Assembly: GCA_964030785.1 (NCBI GenBank)
Contig: OZ034971.1
Coordinates: forward strand, 19,718,365 to 19,782,364
Direction of reading: 5' to 3'
Source: Siderastrea siderea
Lineage: Eukaryota; Cnidaria; Anthozoa; Scleractinia; Rhizangiidae
Length of the DNA: 64,000 bases
The notes beneath the pieces were generated by a model. That model was not told the DNA's origin. It saw nothing but the letters and a program-made list of their open reading frames with translations, and did no database searches. Made by a program: the position numbers and the translations under genes. Shown here one piece after another: positions 1 to 10,788 of the stretch (position 1 is the stretch's first letter; each line of letters starts with the position of its first letter).

Positions 1-102
1 TTCGATTAAACTTGTCACATCTGTTGCCAAACTTCTTTTAACTTATCTCCTGTGCTGGTTTACTGTAATAAGTATGTTTGTTTCTTTTTTTTCTTTACAA
101 AG

Positions 103-588
103 AGAACCTTTCACTACGATTCCATCCTTTGGAGCAACAACGAAACCTTCAACCTTGCAGGAGGGGACACTGGGTTTAACACAACAGAGACCAAGTTACC
201 AACCTACTGGAGCACATCCTTCACCAAGATCTGTCTCGGCATGAAGATCGGTCAGCAGCTCAATTTTGTCGTCATGAGCAAGCAAGCTGATTCCCTGTAC
301 TCAGTAATAGCTGACGGGAAATACCAAGCCACCTCACTGGGTTGTGACAAGTGGAAGACGCTTGTTGGGTCTAAAACCAACTTGCAGTTACTCTGTAACA
401 AAGAAGGGTTCAACGCTTTGGGGGGCTTGCGCCATTCCAAAGCAAGGATCGGTATCCTTGGTAACAATGAAAACGACTGTGGTTCCTGTGATACCAGGAT
501 AGGGTTTGGTACTGGAGGACTCCAAGATGACTCTAACACGTGTGGGGACTTGAATATGAAGGCAATGGGATATATCCTGGTGCAGTGA
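103..588 (+). CDS. Terminal exon, skeletal organic matrix protein 5-like secreted protein (partial)
   Basis: Open frame of about 161 codons ending at TGA 586-588, preceded by a pyrimidine-rich tract and an AAAG acceptor at 99-102, so this looks like the last exon of a gene whose earlier exons lie left of the window. The protein has motifs such as [33 protein letters not shown] and [14 protein letters not shown] and ends in AMGYILVQ. From memory this resembles the C-terminal domain of coral uncharacterised skeletal organic matrix protein 5 and its many cnidarian paralogues; its biochemical role is unknown. Conserved cysteines suggest an extracellular disulphide-bonded fold. An ATTAAA at 826-831 is a possible polyadenylation signal. 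Decayed copies of this exon occur at about 30.6 kb and 51.3 kb, so this is the intact member here. The family name is recalled, not searched. Confidence 0.65.
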   Translation, partial: RTFHYDSILWSNNETFNLAGGDTGFNTTETKLPTYWSTSFTKICLGMKIGQQLNFVVMSKQADSLYSVIADGKYQATSLGCDKWKTLVGSKTNLQLLCNKEGFNALGGLRHSKARIGILGNNENDCGSCDTRIGFGTGGLQDDSNTCGDLNMKAMGYILVQ

Positions 589-1150
589 TCATTAGCTATT
601 CAAACATTCCCAGATTTCATATCGTTTGGGTCTTGAACTCAAAATCACAGTTGGAAATGTAAATAATTTGAAACAAAATTCTCTCTATTTTTGGCTTCAA
701 TGTCCCCCATACAGTTACAGTTTTGAATTAATACGAGACTTCTAGTTTTTACTATCTATATTCTTACAGTTTGCGGGTACTTTGATTTGAAATGTTTTCA
801 TACCTTCCTGTGTAACTTATTATCTATTAAATTTGGACTAGAAATGTTATACCTGGGACATCTGCTAGGCATATCTTTTAAGTATTTCATTTATCGGACT
901 AAGCGAAAAAGGTAGCGATTATGCTGCTTTCAGAAATACGATCAAATTTCAAAAACATTTGCCTCATCTTCTTTGTTAGTGTTCGGTTAAGCACCATTCC
1001 CAAGTGATATGAGATATGGTAATGGTGAGCACATCCAACTGTCAGTAACCACTAAATTTCTTAAATTTTTTTGAATAATTTTCATTTAAAAAACACTGGC
1101 CTATTATTGTATATTTCATTGAGTTATGGTGAATTATAGCCTGTTAGTAA
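589..1150. other. 3' flank of the matrix-protein-like exon, no gene seen
   Basis: AT-rich non-coding sequence with no convincing ORF. It holds the possible ATTAAA polyadenylation signal at 826-831. The related block at 51.3 kb lacks most of this stretch: its homology jumps from the equivalent of about 490 to the equivalent of about 1,190. Confidence 0.5.
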
Positions 1151-2813
1151 GTAGCAAAACAGGGCGCTTGCTTGATCATATATAGGGGTTCATCAAAAAG
1201 GCAAACATAACCGGCTTCTACATGATGAAATTTTTATCGACGCCTAATGCTCACAGATAATCCATTGGGACTGTAGGCACCAAGGAAGGTGAAAGGTGAA
1301 GTTTGCTAGGGTCAAGGCACGTTCTCTCAGCCTATACATCATTCTTAATCTTTCCTCCATTGTTGAGTTCACAAGAAAACGCTTTTCACCACCTCTCCTC
1401 TCTTCAAACAAAGAACCATTTCTGTTTCTTTATATTATTGTAATCCATGAGTCGTAATTTATGGCCTTTTTGGGTCAACACGTCAATATTTTGTGCTTTT
1501 CGACTACAGCGTCTGCCACTGCAAGCATAGCTCGCGTGATCACAAAAGTTGGTCTTGATAGCACTTGTCTCGGTATTTAATAAACTACTGCATAATGAGG
1601 GAAAGTCCTTAATGTTTTTACGATATACTAGCCTTCCCCACTTACTGGGTCACACAACAAGAAGATTTGGCATCAGATAGACTCAGTTTGGACGGTTAAG
1701 TATGCGTGGTTACTTTATTACGTTTATCAACCAGTATGCGCTGTTACAAACAATTCTGGATTAATAAATCGCAAAAGAAACTTAATGACAAACTAAAAAA
1801 ATACCCACATTTCATTTTTACCGCTACTATAATGGCATTAGCCTTAATGGCATTAGTCTGACTACTTGCTGTGCTCGCAACTTTTTTTTCAGGGCGTGAC
1901 TTGATTTGTTTTTGCTTTTTTTATGACAAAACCTCAAAAAACTCTTTTACTTCACCGCAAACTAGACCGCACTGTCTCACTAGGGCCACAGGTGGCCCAG
2001 GCGTATAACTCTGTTTCTTTTAACAGGAAGCAACTAGAAGGATTACTACTCCATCTTGGATGGGATGGCAGTCCAACATAAGGTCACGTGTAGCATTTTG
2101 TTAGGGTGTCCTAACGGTTCGCCGGTACGCAGTTACTTCATGCACCTGGGGAGAGACAGTGTTGCCTAAGGAAAAACAAAGCACGACGTGGCGAAAAGGC
2201 TTGATCGAAGATCCGACGCGCTAACAGCCCCTTTACCCACATACATGCACACAGTCTTTGGCTGATATTGATAACTCCTAAGAATTTCCTACCAATAAAA
2301 AAAACGTATCGACAGTGTACTGCTCTACATGCACATTGTTTTCATCACCGAGTCTAGGGAAAGGTAGCACGTCAGTTTAACGTTGAATATATGTAACTGA
2401 TCAAAAGTATGAAGGTAATTATACCCTGAGAGCCACAGGTTCTCTCTCGTGCTTTCGTGGGGCGGTCGTCGGCTGACAAAGGGGCCTAACCCTCGAAAGA
2501 AAATCACTGTTTGTTGCGATTTATTGTTCACGGTGGGCCGTGACCTTTTTATACCAATTACAGAAAACTTAATCACAGTGAAGATCTCACACTGTGATCG
2601 CTGTAATAATACACTGACAAGGCGCTCAGAAAATACAGGTTTGATACATTCTATTTCCACACAGAAGAATAAATGGTTAGCGGGAAGTTGCCGCCAAGTC
2701 TTATATTGTGCGGCGTCCTACCAAGGCAGACAATTAGTAATGCTTCCTGGCTCTACTACAGAAACATTGTATGTGCATAATTCTGGTATAATAGCTTGAA
2801 CATAAATTGGTTG

Positions 2814-3332
2814 ATTAAGCGGTGATAAACATGGTAAACAAACGCATTTTGATAAACTTGCCTTTTCTTATGCTAGACAACATACACTTTCAAAAGTAAC
2901 CGTTACAGCGTTTGAAAACTGTTTATATAGTTTGCAATAAAGGTCTGGAACCGAGATTAAGAAAAACGATCTTAACAGTAATTTAATAGTTTGGACTGTC
3001 TGTCCTGAGAAGCTATAGCTAATAAAGCAACAGCTTCTCACTGCTAACGTTAACATTTAAATATGGTTGTAGTTCTTGAATCAGCAAAGTCTCCTTTATT
3101 TTACAATGAAAGTCCGTTTCGCTGGACGCTAAAATGTCAAAATGATCCCACTTAATGTTGTGTCCAGTGGTTCAAACAGTTTTCAAACACTGTAACGGTT
3201 ACTTTTGAAAATGTATGTTGTCTAGCAAACGAAACGTCAAGTTTATCAAAATGCGTTTATTTACAATGTTTACCACAGCTGTTTGTCTTTTGTTCTTAAT
3301 CAAGCTACGATGGCCTAAGAACAAAAGTTTAT
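2814..3332. mobile_element. Non-autonomous inverted-repeat element (MITE-like) with visible empty site
   Basis: Inverted arms of about 110 bp at roughly 2,825-2,935 and 3,165-3,290 share long matches (for example GCATTTTGATAAACTTG on one side and its complement on the other). The element is bracketed by a direct repeat ATAAATTGGTTG at 2,802-2,813 and 3,333-3,344. The duplicated block at 54.36 kb has a single ATAAATTGG-type site and no element, so the insertion followed the duplication. Exact ends are uncertain because the right side carries about 25 bp not matched on the left. No coding capacity. Confidence 0.8.
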
Positions 3333-3536
3333 ATAAATTGGTTGCTCTGTGTTACTGAGTTACTCGTTTCGCATTGTCGTTGCCAAAATGCGTTTGGATG
3401 CTCAATTAGAAGATAACGATTTCTCATTTGCTAACTTAAAGTTACTTAAATATCTACGAAAACACTTCTACGAAGATATGAAAGCATCAATTAGTGAAAA
3501 GTTGTAGTCCCCATGTTTCTTCTTTTGCTGGAAGTC

Positions 3537-3652
3537 TTACAAGATGTTTCCAAAGACAGCTGCAAAGGCCAACACTCCGCTCAACAAAGGAAGGTGGCTC
3601 AGTTTTCGGCTGGCGTCAGTAGTTGGTTTTGTTGTTGGGGGTGGAGTAGCAC
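3537..3652 (-). CDS. Ly6/uPAR-like gene, last exon: Thr/Pro stalk and GPI-anchor signal
   Basis: Minus-strand exon entered at an AG acceptor (TTTGTGGTGTAG) in phase 1 and ending in TAA at 3,539-3,537. It encodes a short stalk rich in Pro and Thr (ATPPPTTKPTTDAS), a polar spacer, then a hydrophobic tail of about 15 residues (LPLLSGVLAFAAVFGNIL) at the extreme C-terminus. That layout is typical of a GPI-attachment signal: cleavage near the small residues D-A-S and removal of the tail. The phase fits the upstream exon at 10,046-10,153, which ends in phase 1. Spliced with the signal exon and the two 10-kb exons, the total is 462 nt, a 153-residue GPI-anchored single-domain protein. Minus-strand AATAAA at 3,261-3,256, inside the neighbouring MITE, could serve for polyadenylation. 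Ligand unknown. Confidence 0.75.
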
Positions 3653-4159
3653 CTACACCACAAACAAGGAACAAATAAAGCATCATATAAATGCAAATAA
3701 AAAGTAAGGCGCAATAGTCATCCACAAGTTGCACGTTTATAGGTTTCGGGGAAAGAAGTTTTAGAGAACACTGAATCGACTGATTGTAGCGATTCCTGGC
3801 ATTCAAATACTTTCAAATAAGGCAGTGGTGATACGTTAAACCTCCTTTTTATTTTTACCTGGTTCTTGTTCGTATTTACGTGCTAGTGTACATTAAACGC
3901 ACAAACACTTATTTACGGAGAATAGACATTAATAAAAAAATCAAAACTCGTACTGGTTCTCAGGGAAAAAATTTAATGAACTGCAAGATTGTTAAGAGCT
4001 TTGTCCTGTGGCAGAAAATACAACCCACTACGGGCTTTACCTGGATGACTTTTTATGAGTCTTGGGTTTTCCGCTTTCGATGCTCGACGGGCACCAACGA
4101 AAAACGACTCTACTCGACTGACACTGTAGTGCCTGCAGTCTTTTTTTAAAGCTTCCAAC

Positions 4160-6454
4160 AGTGAAGAAAACTACAAAACGGTTAACTGGGGGTTCAACGT
4201 TCTATTCAACACCGATCAACGCTGTTGAATTTTAAAAACAAGTTTGGCCTTCCAGCTTAATGATGTTTCACAATTTTGCCGACTTCTCTTTTGTTCTCAG
4301 GTGTGCCACCCTGTGCAATGATGTTCTGTAATATTGATTCCACTTTTTCTATGTTCTCAGGTGTGATCAAAAGTATTGAATTCGTTTGCCCACCTTGTTC
4401 AACATCGCACAACAAAGTTGTGTTCAAGATTGTTGAATAATGTTGAGGGAGTTTGGCCGAGTCATAAAGTTTGCAAACGCCAAAAACGCAAAGAGCGTTA
4501 GCCAACAAAAAGAGGGCGCAGCCGGGGTTGAAGGCTAAGAGAAGGGGGAAGTTTGAACCCTTAATCCCCCAACATGAAAAGGTTTCCAACCCCCCCCCCC
4601 CCCACCCATCGCCCCCATCCTCGCGAAAGTGGGTCGGTCGGTCGGTTGATCGGTTAAGCAAAAGGGAAAGATAATTCCAAGATAATAATTCCAAGCGAGC
4701 CGCAGCGACCCGCTATCACTCTTAAAGGTGTTCAAAGACCTTGATATGAGGGTGACTTAGATGTCCAAGTCACCTCAAGATGCCTTTAAAGAATATTAAA
4801 ACGCACGAGGAAAGGGTGCAGGCACGGACTAAGTATTTCTACTAATACTCGGAGCCTTTTGGGTCTGTGAAATCAAGTTTTCGGAAAATCGAGAACCTGC
4901 AAAGTCCTTTCCGATCCGCTTTTATAATTACTGAACAAAGCTTTATCACATGCAGGTGGCTGGCTTGAATGTTGTGTGATGTTGTAAAGCAAAAGGTTTC
5001 ATGCACTTCTGCATAATTGATACATTAAAGGTGGGTTAGGTGAGTTCTGAAACAACAGATGGAAAAGCTCCGCTTTATTTGAAAATCTTTTAATGCCAAG
5101 AATCGTTTACTTATGCTATTACTTTTACTCGGGCGCTTACAATCAGTCGATTTAGTATTCTCTTGAACGTCTTTTCAAACACCTTTAGCCCAAACCCCGC
5201 CCCACCCTAAACAAAAAGAAAGAAAACATTCTCACACTGAAAACGAGGAGATTTTCATGTCCAACTTTGTATTTTAATCCAGCCATAGTTCATTATCTGT
5301 GCTACCTCTTGGAAAACCAACAGAGAATATATTTTTAAATCCCTTCGCCCTGCCCACCAGGAAAAAGCTCTAGGGTTAATGTCACGCAACGAACGGACGT
5401 TTTTTTCAGTTTCACGCATTTTTAAGTGCTCATCTGAAACCAATCTACTAAGAATCTTCGCTCAGTCCGTAAATTAATAAGCGTAGGATGACAAGAATAG
5501 CTTATTTGAAAAAACAATTTAACCTTATTCCCCAAAGTCACTCGATGCACCCAAAATTTCGTTACCGCGGTACATGCATGCAGTTGTCGATTTCACTATA
5601 ACTCGTTCTGACTAAATTAATTAGCGGCATCACCCAAAGCACGTAACAGATGTTTTTGTATTAACGACTTCTTGTTTCGCTGTTCAGTTCAGAGCTAGTT
5701 TCAAAGGAAAGGCATCTTTTGTACAACACCTTAAGCCTGTTTTCTAACGAAAATAGGAAAAGAGAATCCTCACATCAAAAACGGCGGATGTTTGGTGAAA
5801 CGGCATGGCAAGTTGCAATATCCTGTCAAGTTTCCTTGCAGTTTGCTTGAATTTTATCATAAACAAGGACCACAGCTCTCATCTGTGATACAGCAACATT
5901 AAGGTTAGAGGATTTTGTGTTAAAATCGGTTGTTTGCTGATCAAAACCTGCGGTAAACGTGAAGTTGTTTGTGTATGTGTACACGGAGTTAATTAGGCGG
6001 ACTTTTCTGATCGCTTGAATCGACGCATTTTGTCCAACTTTAAAATTCTATAACATTGCGTCAATAAATTTCCCCAAAGAATCCTTTTAGGAGGCAAAAG
6101 AACATCCCTTCTCCTCTTAAAATCCAGATTCTTGACGAATAATATTCGGTACCACATACTTTTTTTAGGGGTTAATCTTGATATACTTTTTATCTAGTCA
6201 AAAGTATGTCGGATAAATTTAATTAGAGCTCGTAAATAAATGAACAGAAATTGTTGAAATTGCTTTGACATACATTTAAACATCGTTCTACAAGTCTGGT
6301 TAATTAACCGGCCGTCGCTATGGCGACCGCCGGTTTATAAAATGGACACGGTTTTGTCGTGATAGTCAGTTGGCTTAACATACGAACAAAGTGCTGTAAA
6401 GCTTGTGGTACGGGTGTTCAAGAGCGGTTCTGTCTTATATAAGACGCATGCGCA
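4160..6454. other. Intronic or intergenic stretch without a recognisable gene
   Basis: Lies in the long intron between the GPI exon and the 10-kb exons. It holds repeat-like sequence at 4,190-4,460 with recurring TGTTGAA-type words, a C tract near 4,590-4,605 followed by a short GGTC run near 4,630-4,645, and a small hairpin-like sequence around 4,725-4,800. The long minus frame through 4,257-4,694 shows no family features and spans the homopolymer, so I do not call it a gene. Confidence 0.4.
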
Positions 6455-6456
6455 TA

Positions 6457-8169
6457 CAGTACAGCCCAAAAATAATGCACGCGCAAGAACGTCTTTTTGC
6501 GTCCGCAAGCCGGGAACATCTTGCGGCTACTTGCGGGACGCTTGCGCTTGAATACTACAAGCCACAAGAACTTCTTTGCGTTTAGAAGTTAAAACCGCAA
6601 GAACTTCTTTGTGGTAAGATGTCCGGACCGCAAGTAAGCACAAGAACTTCTTTGCGCTAACATCTTAAAAACCCGGAACCCGGAGAAGGTAAAAAAGAGA
6701 CCACTTTGTAGTGCAACGCACGTTCGAAATCGGCTGCCTTTGTAGCTTGCAATCAGTTGTTTATTTGGTCGCTTGTAAGTTTTTTTCTTCGGTTTAGAAT
6801 TTTTTATCTGATAAAGAGTTCACTAGGTTCTGAATTTGACGCTGGTCGCCTTCAATGTTATTTTTTAACGGCTAGGGAGAAACGAGACTCAAACGAAGCA
6901 CGCGTATGTTATTGTTTATTATGTGTCCCGGAGTCCCAGGCATGCGGTACGCTTAGCGGCGCGAAAGATTTCGCTCGATTTATTTCACTTAAATAAGGAA
7001 CAACGGCAAAGCACAGTCCATCAGTCACATTATTAATGAACCGACATTCACCTGTTCAAAAGTCTTAATTGGAAAAACACATTATGTTTGTAAAAATAGT
7101 TCCATTCATTACGCTGAAGTCGATATCACATTTTAAAACTTCGAAGTAAACCAAAGAAGTCTGAAGGAAACTAAAACTCCGCGATCTGAAAGAAATTTGA
7201 CACGTCAATTCTAACCTGAGTAAACACAAATCTGCCGTATGCAAATTTAGTACGATTTGCATGAATGACATTTTGTAACGCAATGCATGAGCAGTTCTCT
7301 AAGCCGTTAAAACAGCAAGCCCCGGGCAGCAAGCTGTGTCGAAAGGTGAATGTGTAGTTGAAATCATATGTCTATGCTATTTCTTCGAGTATTCCTTTTT
7401 TGCTGGGAAATTAAAGTGGTAAAGATGCAGGGATTCTTGACGAGTTCACCCACGAGATGGCATGACTTCCTGCACATGTAAGTCTTGTCTTGTCTTGCCT
7501 GTCAAAGAAGAGTTCGCGCAGTTTGCCACAATTATAGCTTTTGGACTTTTTTGTTTCTATTTCTTTGATGGAATAAAAAACTGAATTGAGTCAGTTCTGA
7601 GTTGAACCCGTATTACCGTATCAGACACGCTTAAAAAAATTGTTCATGTTTTGTCATGTGCCGGAGATCATGTTTACCGGTTGTTTTATCTTGCAGCCGG
7701 AAAGCTGGCGGATATTCCATTTCGTGACGTGAATTTTCTTCGATACTTCGGTTGTTCGAACATTTGCTTCCTTGAGTTTTTGATTAGCCTTGCGAACTTT
7801 CGCTTGACTTGGCGAATTGTCGCGCCAACGCGGCGAAAAATCGCTCGAAAGCTCAGCGATATTTCAAAGAGAATAGAGCGCGACATTCGCTCTCATTACT
7901 TTTGCAAATTACCTTACACTAACACGAGCACTACAAGTTTCTTCGGCTGGACCCGCAGTACTTCTTGCGCCTTCTTGCGGCTTGCGGTTACATTAGTAAC
8001 TTCTTGCGGCTTCTTGCGGCTAGATTTTCAACTTCTTGCGCTTCGAATGTTCTTGCAGGTAAACCGCAAAAACATAGCACTTTCGCTTCTTCCGCCGGCT
8101 TGCGTGTTCTTGCGGCGCAAGAGCTTCTTGCGCCACTTCTTGCGCGTGCATTATTTTTGGGTTGTACTG
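6457..8169. mobile_element. TA-flanked DNA transposon relic with ~33-bp TIRs and CTTGCGG-rich subterminal repeats
   Basis: Left end begins CAGTACAGCCCAAAAATAAT at 6,457; the right end, read inward on the minus strand from 8,169, matches over about 33 bp with one clear difference near the start (CAGTACAACCC). Both ends abut the dinucleotide TA (6,455-6,456 and 8,170-8,171), as expected for mariner-like or other TA-targeting elements. Just inside both ends are many copies of a TTCTTGCGG-type word (complement CGCAAGAA), a subterminal pattern that could bind a transposase. I see no transposase; the ORF at 7,651-8,175 runs through these repeats and has no family features. It lies in an intron of the Ly6-like gene. 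Confidence 0.75.
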
Positions 8170-8171
8170 TA

Positions 8172-10045
8172 TTAGTCTGCTGAATGTTACCTTCGTGTGT
8201 TCTTTTCTTTTAATTTACAGTATTTAGGATATCAACGACGAAGGGTTGTTAAGTTTGGGGTTTTTTGTTTTTGTCTTGTAAAACGCATGCGCAATTGAGT
8301 AAAGCAGCTAATAGGATGGAATGCAGAATTGGCTGTGTTGTCTGATCTAGTTAGTGGTTATGGTGAAATTTTTTTAGCGCAGGGGTTTTTTTTATTGGGA
8401 TTGACATTTTGAGGGTGTAAAAATGTGGGAGTCAGAAGGATTTGTGAATGTCAGGAGCATATCACGCTTCTGTGAATGTGATTTGCTTTGAAAGTTGCGT
8501 TTTGTATAGGAGCGGTGTAACATTGTGCTGCGTTTTATGGGGGGGGTGGTTTGCGAAGTGGATTGTAAGGTTTCTGATTGGCTAACTTGTATTTCGCAGC
8601 GGACAAAAAGGACAGTTGCGTTTTGCCGGCGTGGGCTAGGAAGAGAAGGAATTGGTACTAGTATAGTGGATGCACCATTAGTACATGATAGTTCTGACTT
8701 GTGAACGGAGAGAGATGAGTGTTTATTTGAGGCGAGAAGTTGATACGAAGGAATCGTCATTAAATAAGGAGATCAATTAATAGGGTAGGTGTTACGAGTC
8801 TTTTTGCATTGAAAGAACGAAAATATCTGAATATTATCGACGGATTTGTGTGGTTTGCGGGTGGTGTACGCTAAAGGCTACGAGCAGTCTCTCTTTCCGT
8901 TCAGAGATAGTGAAGGAAAAGAAAAACAAGCGAGTGAGCGCGAAATCGATTGCGGCTCGACAGACGCGTTAGCTTTCAAAGACGTGGGCGACTTTCGTCC
9001 CCGCTCGCTTGTTTACTTTTGCAAGGGGATTCCCGGGTTAGCAAACCGGATTTAAACATCACGTCATGAGATATGCCTTGACGTGCCCCATACTCTGACG
9101 ATCTGCTCGAGCTCGTGTTTATCAAGCGATATATTTTGATTCTATGTTCACTGTTTGTATTTAAGGTCAGGCACAACAGTAAATACTTCGTCGTCCCGGT
9201 GTGAGCATTCTCAGTTGTGGACGAGTTTATATCACATTCAACGTTTGAGTGAATTTGCGTTTTTCAGCACAAATAAAGCGATAAGAAAGATAAGCTGAGT
9301 CATCAGAGTTTAAGCATTACGTCATCCAGTAACGTTATAGTCAAAATATTGTGTCACACAATCACACTTTTCGTCACGCCGGTTCGTATAAATAGAGGAT
9401 CGCGCTAACATTTGTGAAACCTAGGGGTGGGGAGGGTAAGAATGGCCGGTTAAAATGCCCAATGGGCTTTCTTGTTTTTATTGCTCTGGAGTGCTTCATT
9501 TTGTCAGGCGAAGCTTCGAGATTTGCCTTAAATTTTGAGCTTCAAAAGCGGTCTTTTGAGCGAATTCCGTTAATATCGATTTTCTTGAAAACAAATCGAT
9601 ATTCAGCCAAACGAACTATGCAGTGATTTGTTTCACATTAAGGTCTACCTAACATAAGAATATGAGCGGAATTGATTTCTGAGCTGTTGCCACAATATTT
9701 TGAAAATGTTTGATTTTTGGCAACATTTGCTCTTAATGATTTTCCACCAACTGTACCACAAGCCCGGCATCGCAATATTTCGGAATACTAATACTTTTTT
9801 CTTTGTTATTTTCATCCATTTCCTCAAAGTTTGTGGAAGCCCCTCTATAAAGGCAGTGACAATGTAAGCCGGCAAAATATCTTGCCTGCGAAGTATTGTT
9901 GTTACACCACCCGTTGACCTCTATCGAGCGAGATCAAGCTCCCTACATCATAACAATAACAAAAGTCTGCAATATACATATAAGCGTTGAGACGGCCTCA
10001 TTGTAATTTTTGATTACTGACTCAACAATATACAGGTTTTATTAC
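8172..10045. other. Intron sequence, nothing recognised
   Basis: No exon or element could be supported. The last 170 bases (about 9,880-10,045) are loosely similar to the intron beside the homologous exon of the second copy near 56,330-56,470, which supports gene duplication rather than exon similarity alone. Confidence 0.4.
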
Positions 10046-10153
10046 CTGTGTTACAGTTGTTCTCAGTGCAACACTCGATTTTACAGTCTAGCTGGGTCCA
10101 CCCTCTGTCTTCTCTAAGATAACCACCAACTGCCGCACAGGCTGTTTTTTTGT
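10046..10153 (-). CDS. Ly6/uPAR-like gene, C-terminal half of three-finger domain (intact)
   Basis: Minus-strand exon between a TTTCAG acceptor and a GTAATA donor, 108 nt, phase 1 at both ends, open throughout. It encodes the end of a Ly6/uPAR (three-finger) domain: after DKKTAC it has W-T-Q-L-D-C, then the diagnostic block ECCTENNCN, matching the family terminal pattern CCxxxxCN. Such domains are small disulphide-rich extracellular folds used in adhesion, receptor modulation or binding small proteins. It follows the exon at 10,597-10,788 and is joined in phase to the GPI exon at 3,537-3,652. Close homologues are at 18,569-18,724 and, frameshifted, at 56,472-56,580. Confidence 0.85.
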
Positions 10154-10596
10154 CTGAAACAATAGTTTCAAACGTCGTAAGTAGTATGATTAAGAAAAAC
10201 AACTTAAATTTGTTTGTTTCTTCCGGTTTGTTTGTTTTTTGTTTGTTTTTTGGTGGTTTTTTGATTGCTTTTGTTTCTTTTACTATTTAATTTTACCATG
10301 TACACTGGTCGACCATACAGCTATTTGCACAGCCGTGTCTGAAGGTCTCTGTTAAGCACTCAAGGAATTGCGAAAGTTCCTTTCCTGATAAGTTGATCAA
10401 TGTGTAATAAATAATTTCACAAAAGTATGGACATTTAAATGCTAATTTTGCCCGGAAATTGAATGTCAGACCGCATGTTTATTTCCTTTGTTCTACGGCA
10501 CGTCGTTCTGTAATGAAGACATGTTATGAATCGGTTTGTAAACTGAAGGCACTTTATGTTATTTCAAATATTTTTTGGCAAATTTAACTTAACTAC

Positions 10597-10788
10597 CTGC
10601 ACAGTCGATACATCCGCGAATGACGCGAACCTCATCTTTTCCATTGTCCCGATATTTGGCGACCGCCGATCCACAATGGGTCGTACCCAGTGATGCGTCA
10701 TCTGTGGCGCAGACTTGGTTTTTCTGTTTTTCGGAACATTTCTCTGCATCTTCCTCATTACACTTGTTGCACTGGGTTGGACCAGAAG
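10597..10788 (-). CDS. Ly6/uPAR-like gene, N-terminal half of three-finger domain (intact)
   Basis: Minus-strand exon of 192 nt (CCCACAG acceptor, GTAGTT donor), phase 1 to phase 1, open. It starts ASGPTQCNKCN and carries seven cysteines, with C-x2-C near the start, C-x8-C, and a conserved KYRDNGKDEVRVIRGCIDC block before the donor. With the following exon the domain has twelve cysteines, more than the usual eight to ten of Ly6/uPAR domains, suggesting an extra disulphide. No signal peptide exon was found between this exon and 18.5 kb, so the signal probably comes from 21,489-21,534, either after the proximal exon pair or by skipping it. The paralogue at 56,931-57,122 is very similar but has a stop. 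Confidence 0.85.

Larger units (their letters stand above)
1150..3740 (+). repeat. Segmental duplication, copy A (partner of 51.2-55.3 kb)
   Basis: Long stretches match the region from 51.25 kb in the same order and orientation. Anchors seen by eye: 1,200-1,430 with 51,430-51,630; 1,665-1,710 with 51,845-51,890; 1,970-2,230 with 52,130-52,390; 2,330-2,610 with 52,490-52,790; 2,612-2,813 with 54,176-54,372; 3,500-3,740 with 54,510-54,735. With the exon at 103-588 and the Ly6 exons on either side, this indicates a duplicated gene neighbourhood about 50 kb apart. Part of it (1,319-1,430) also recurs at 28.36-28.49 kb. Confidence 0.85.

Noticed and set aside
4257..4694. 145-codon minus-strand ORF
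   Set aside because: Crosses a long C/G homopolymer and repeat sequence, and has no recognisable domain or splice context.
7651..8175. 174-codon plus-strand ORF
   Set aside because: Runs through the subterminal TTCTTGCGG repeats and TIR of the 6.46-kb element; low-complexity SCAFLRL patterns reflect the repeat.
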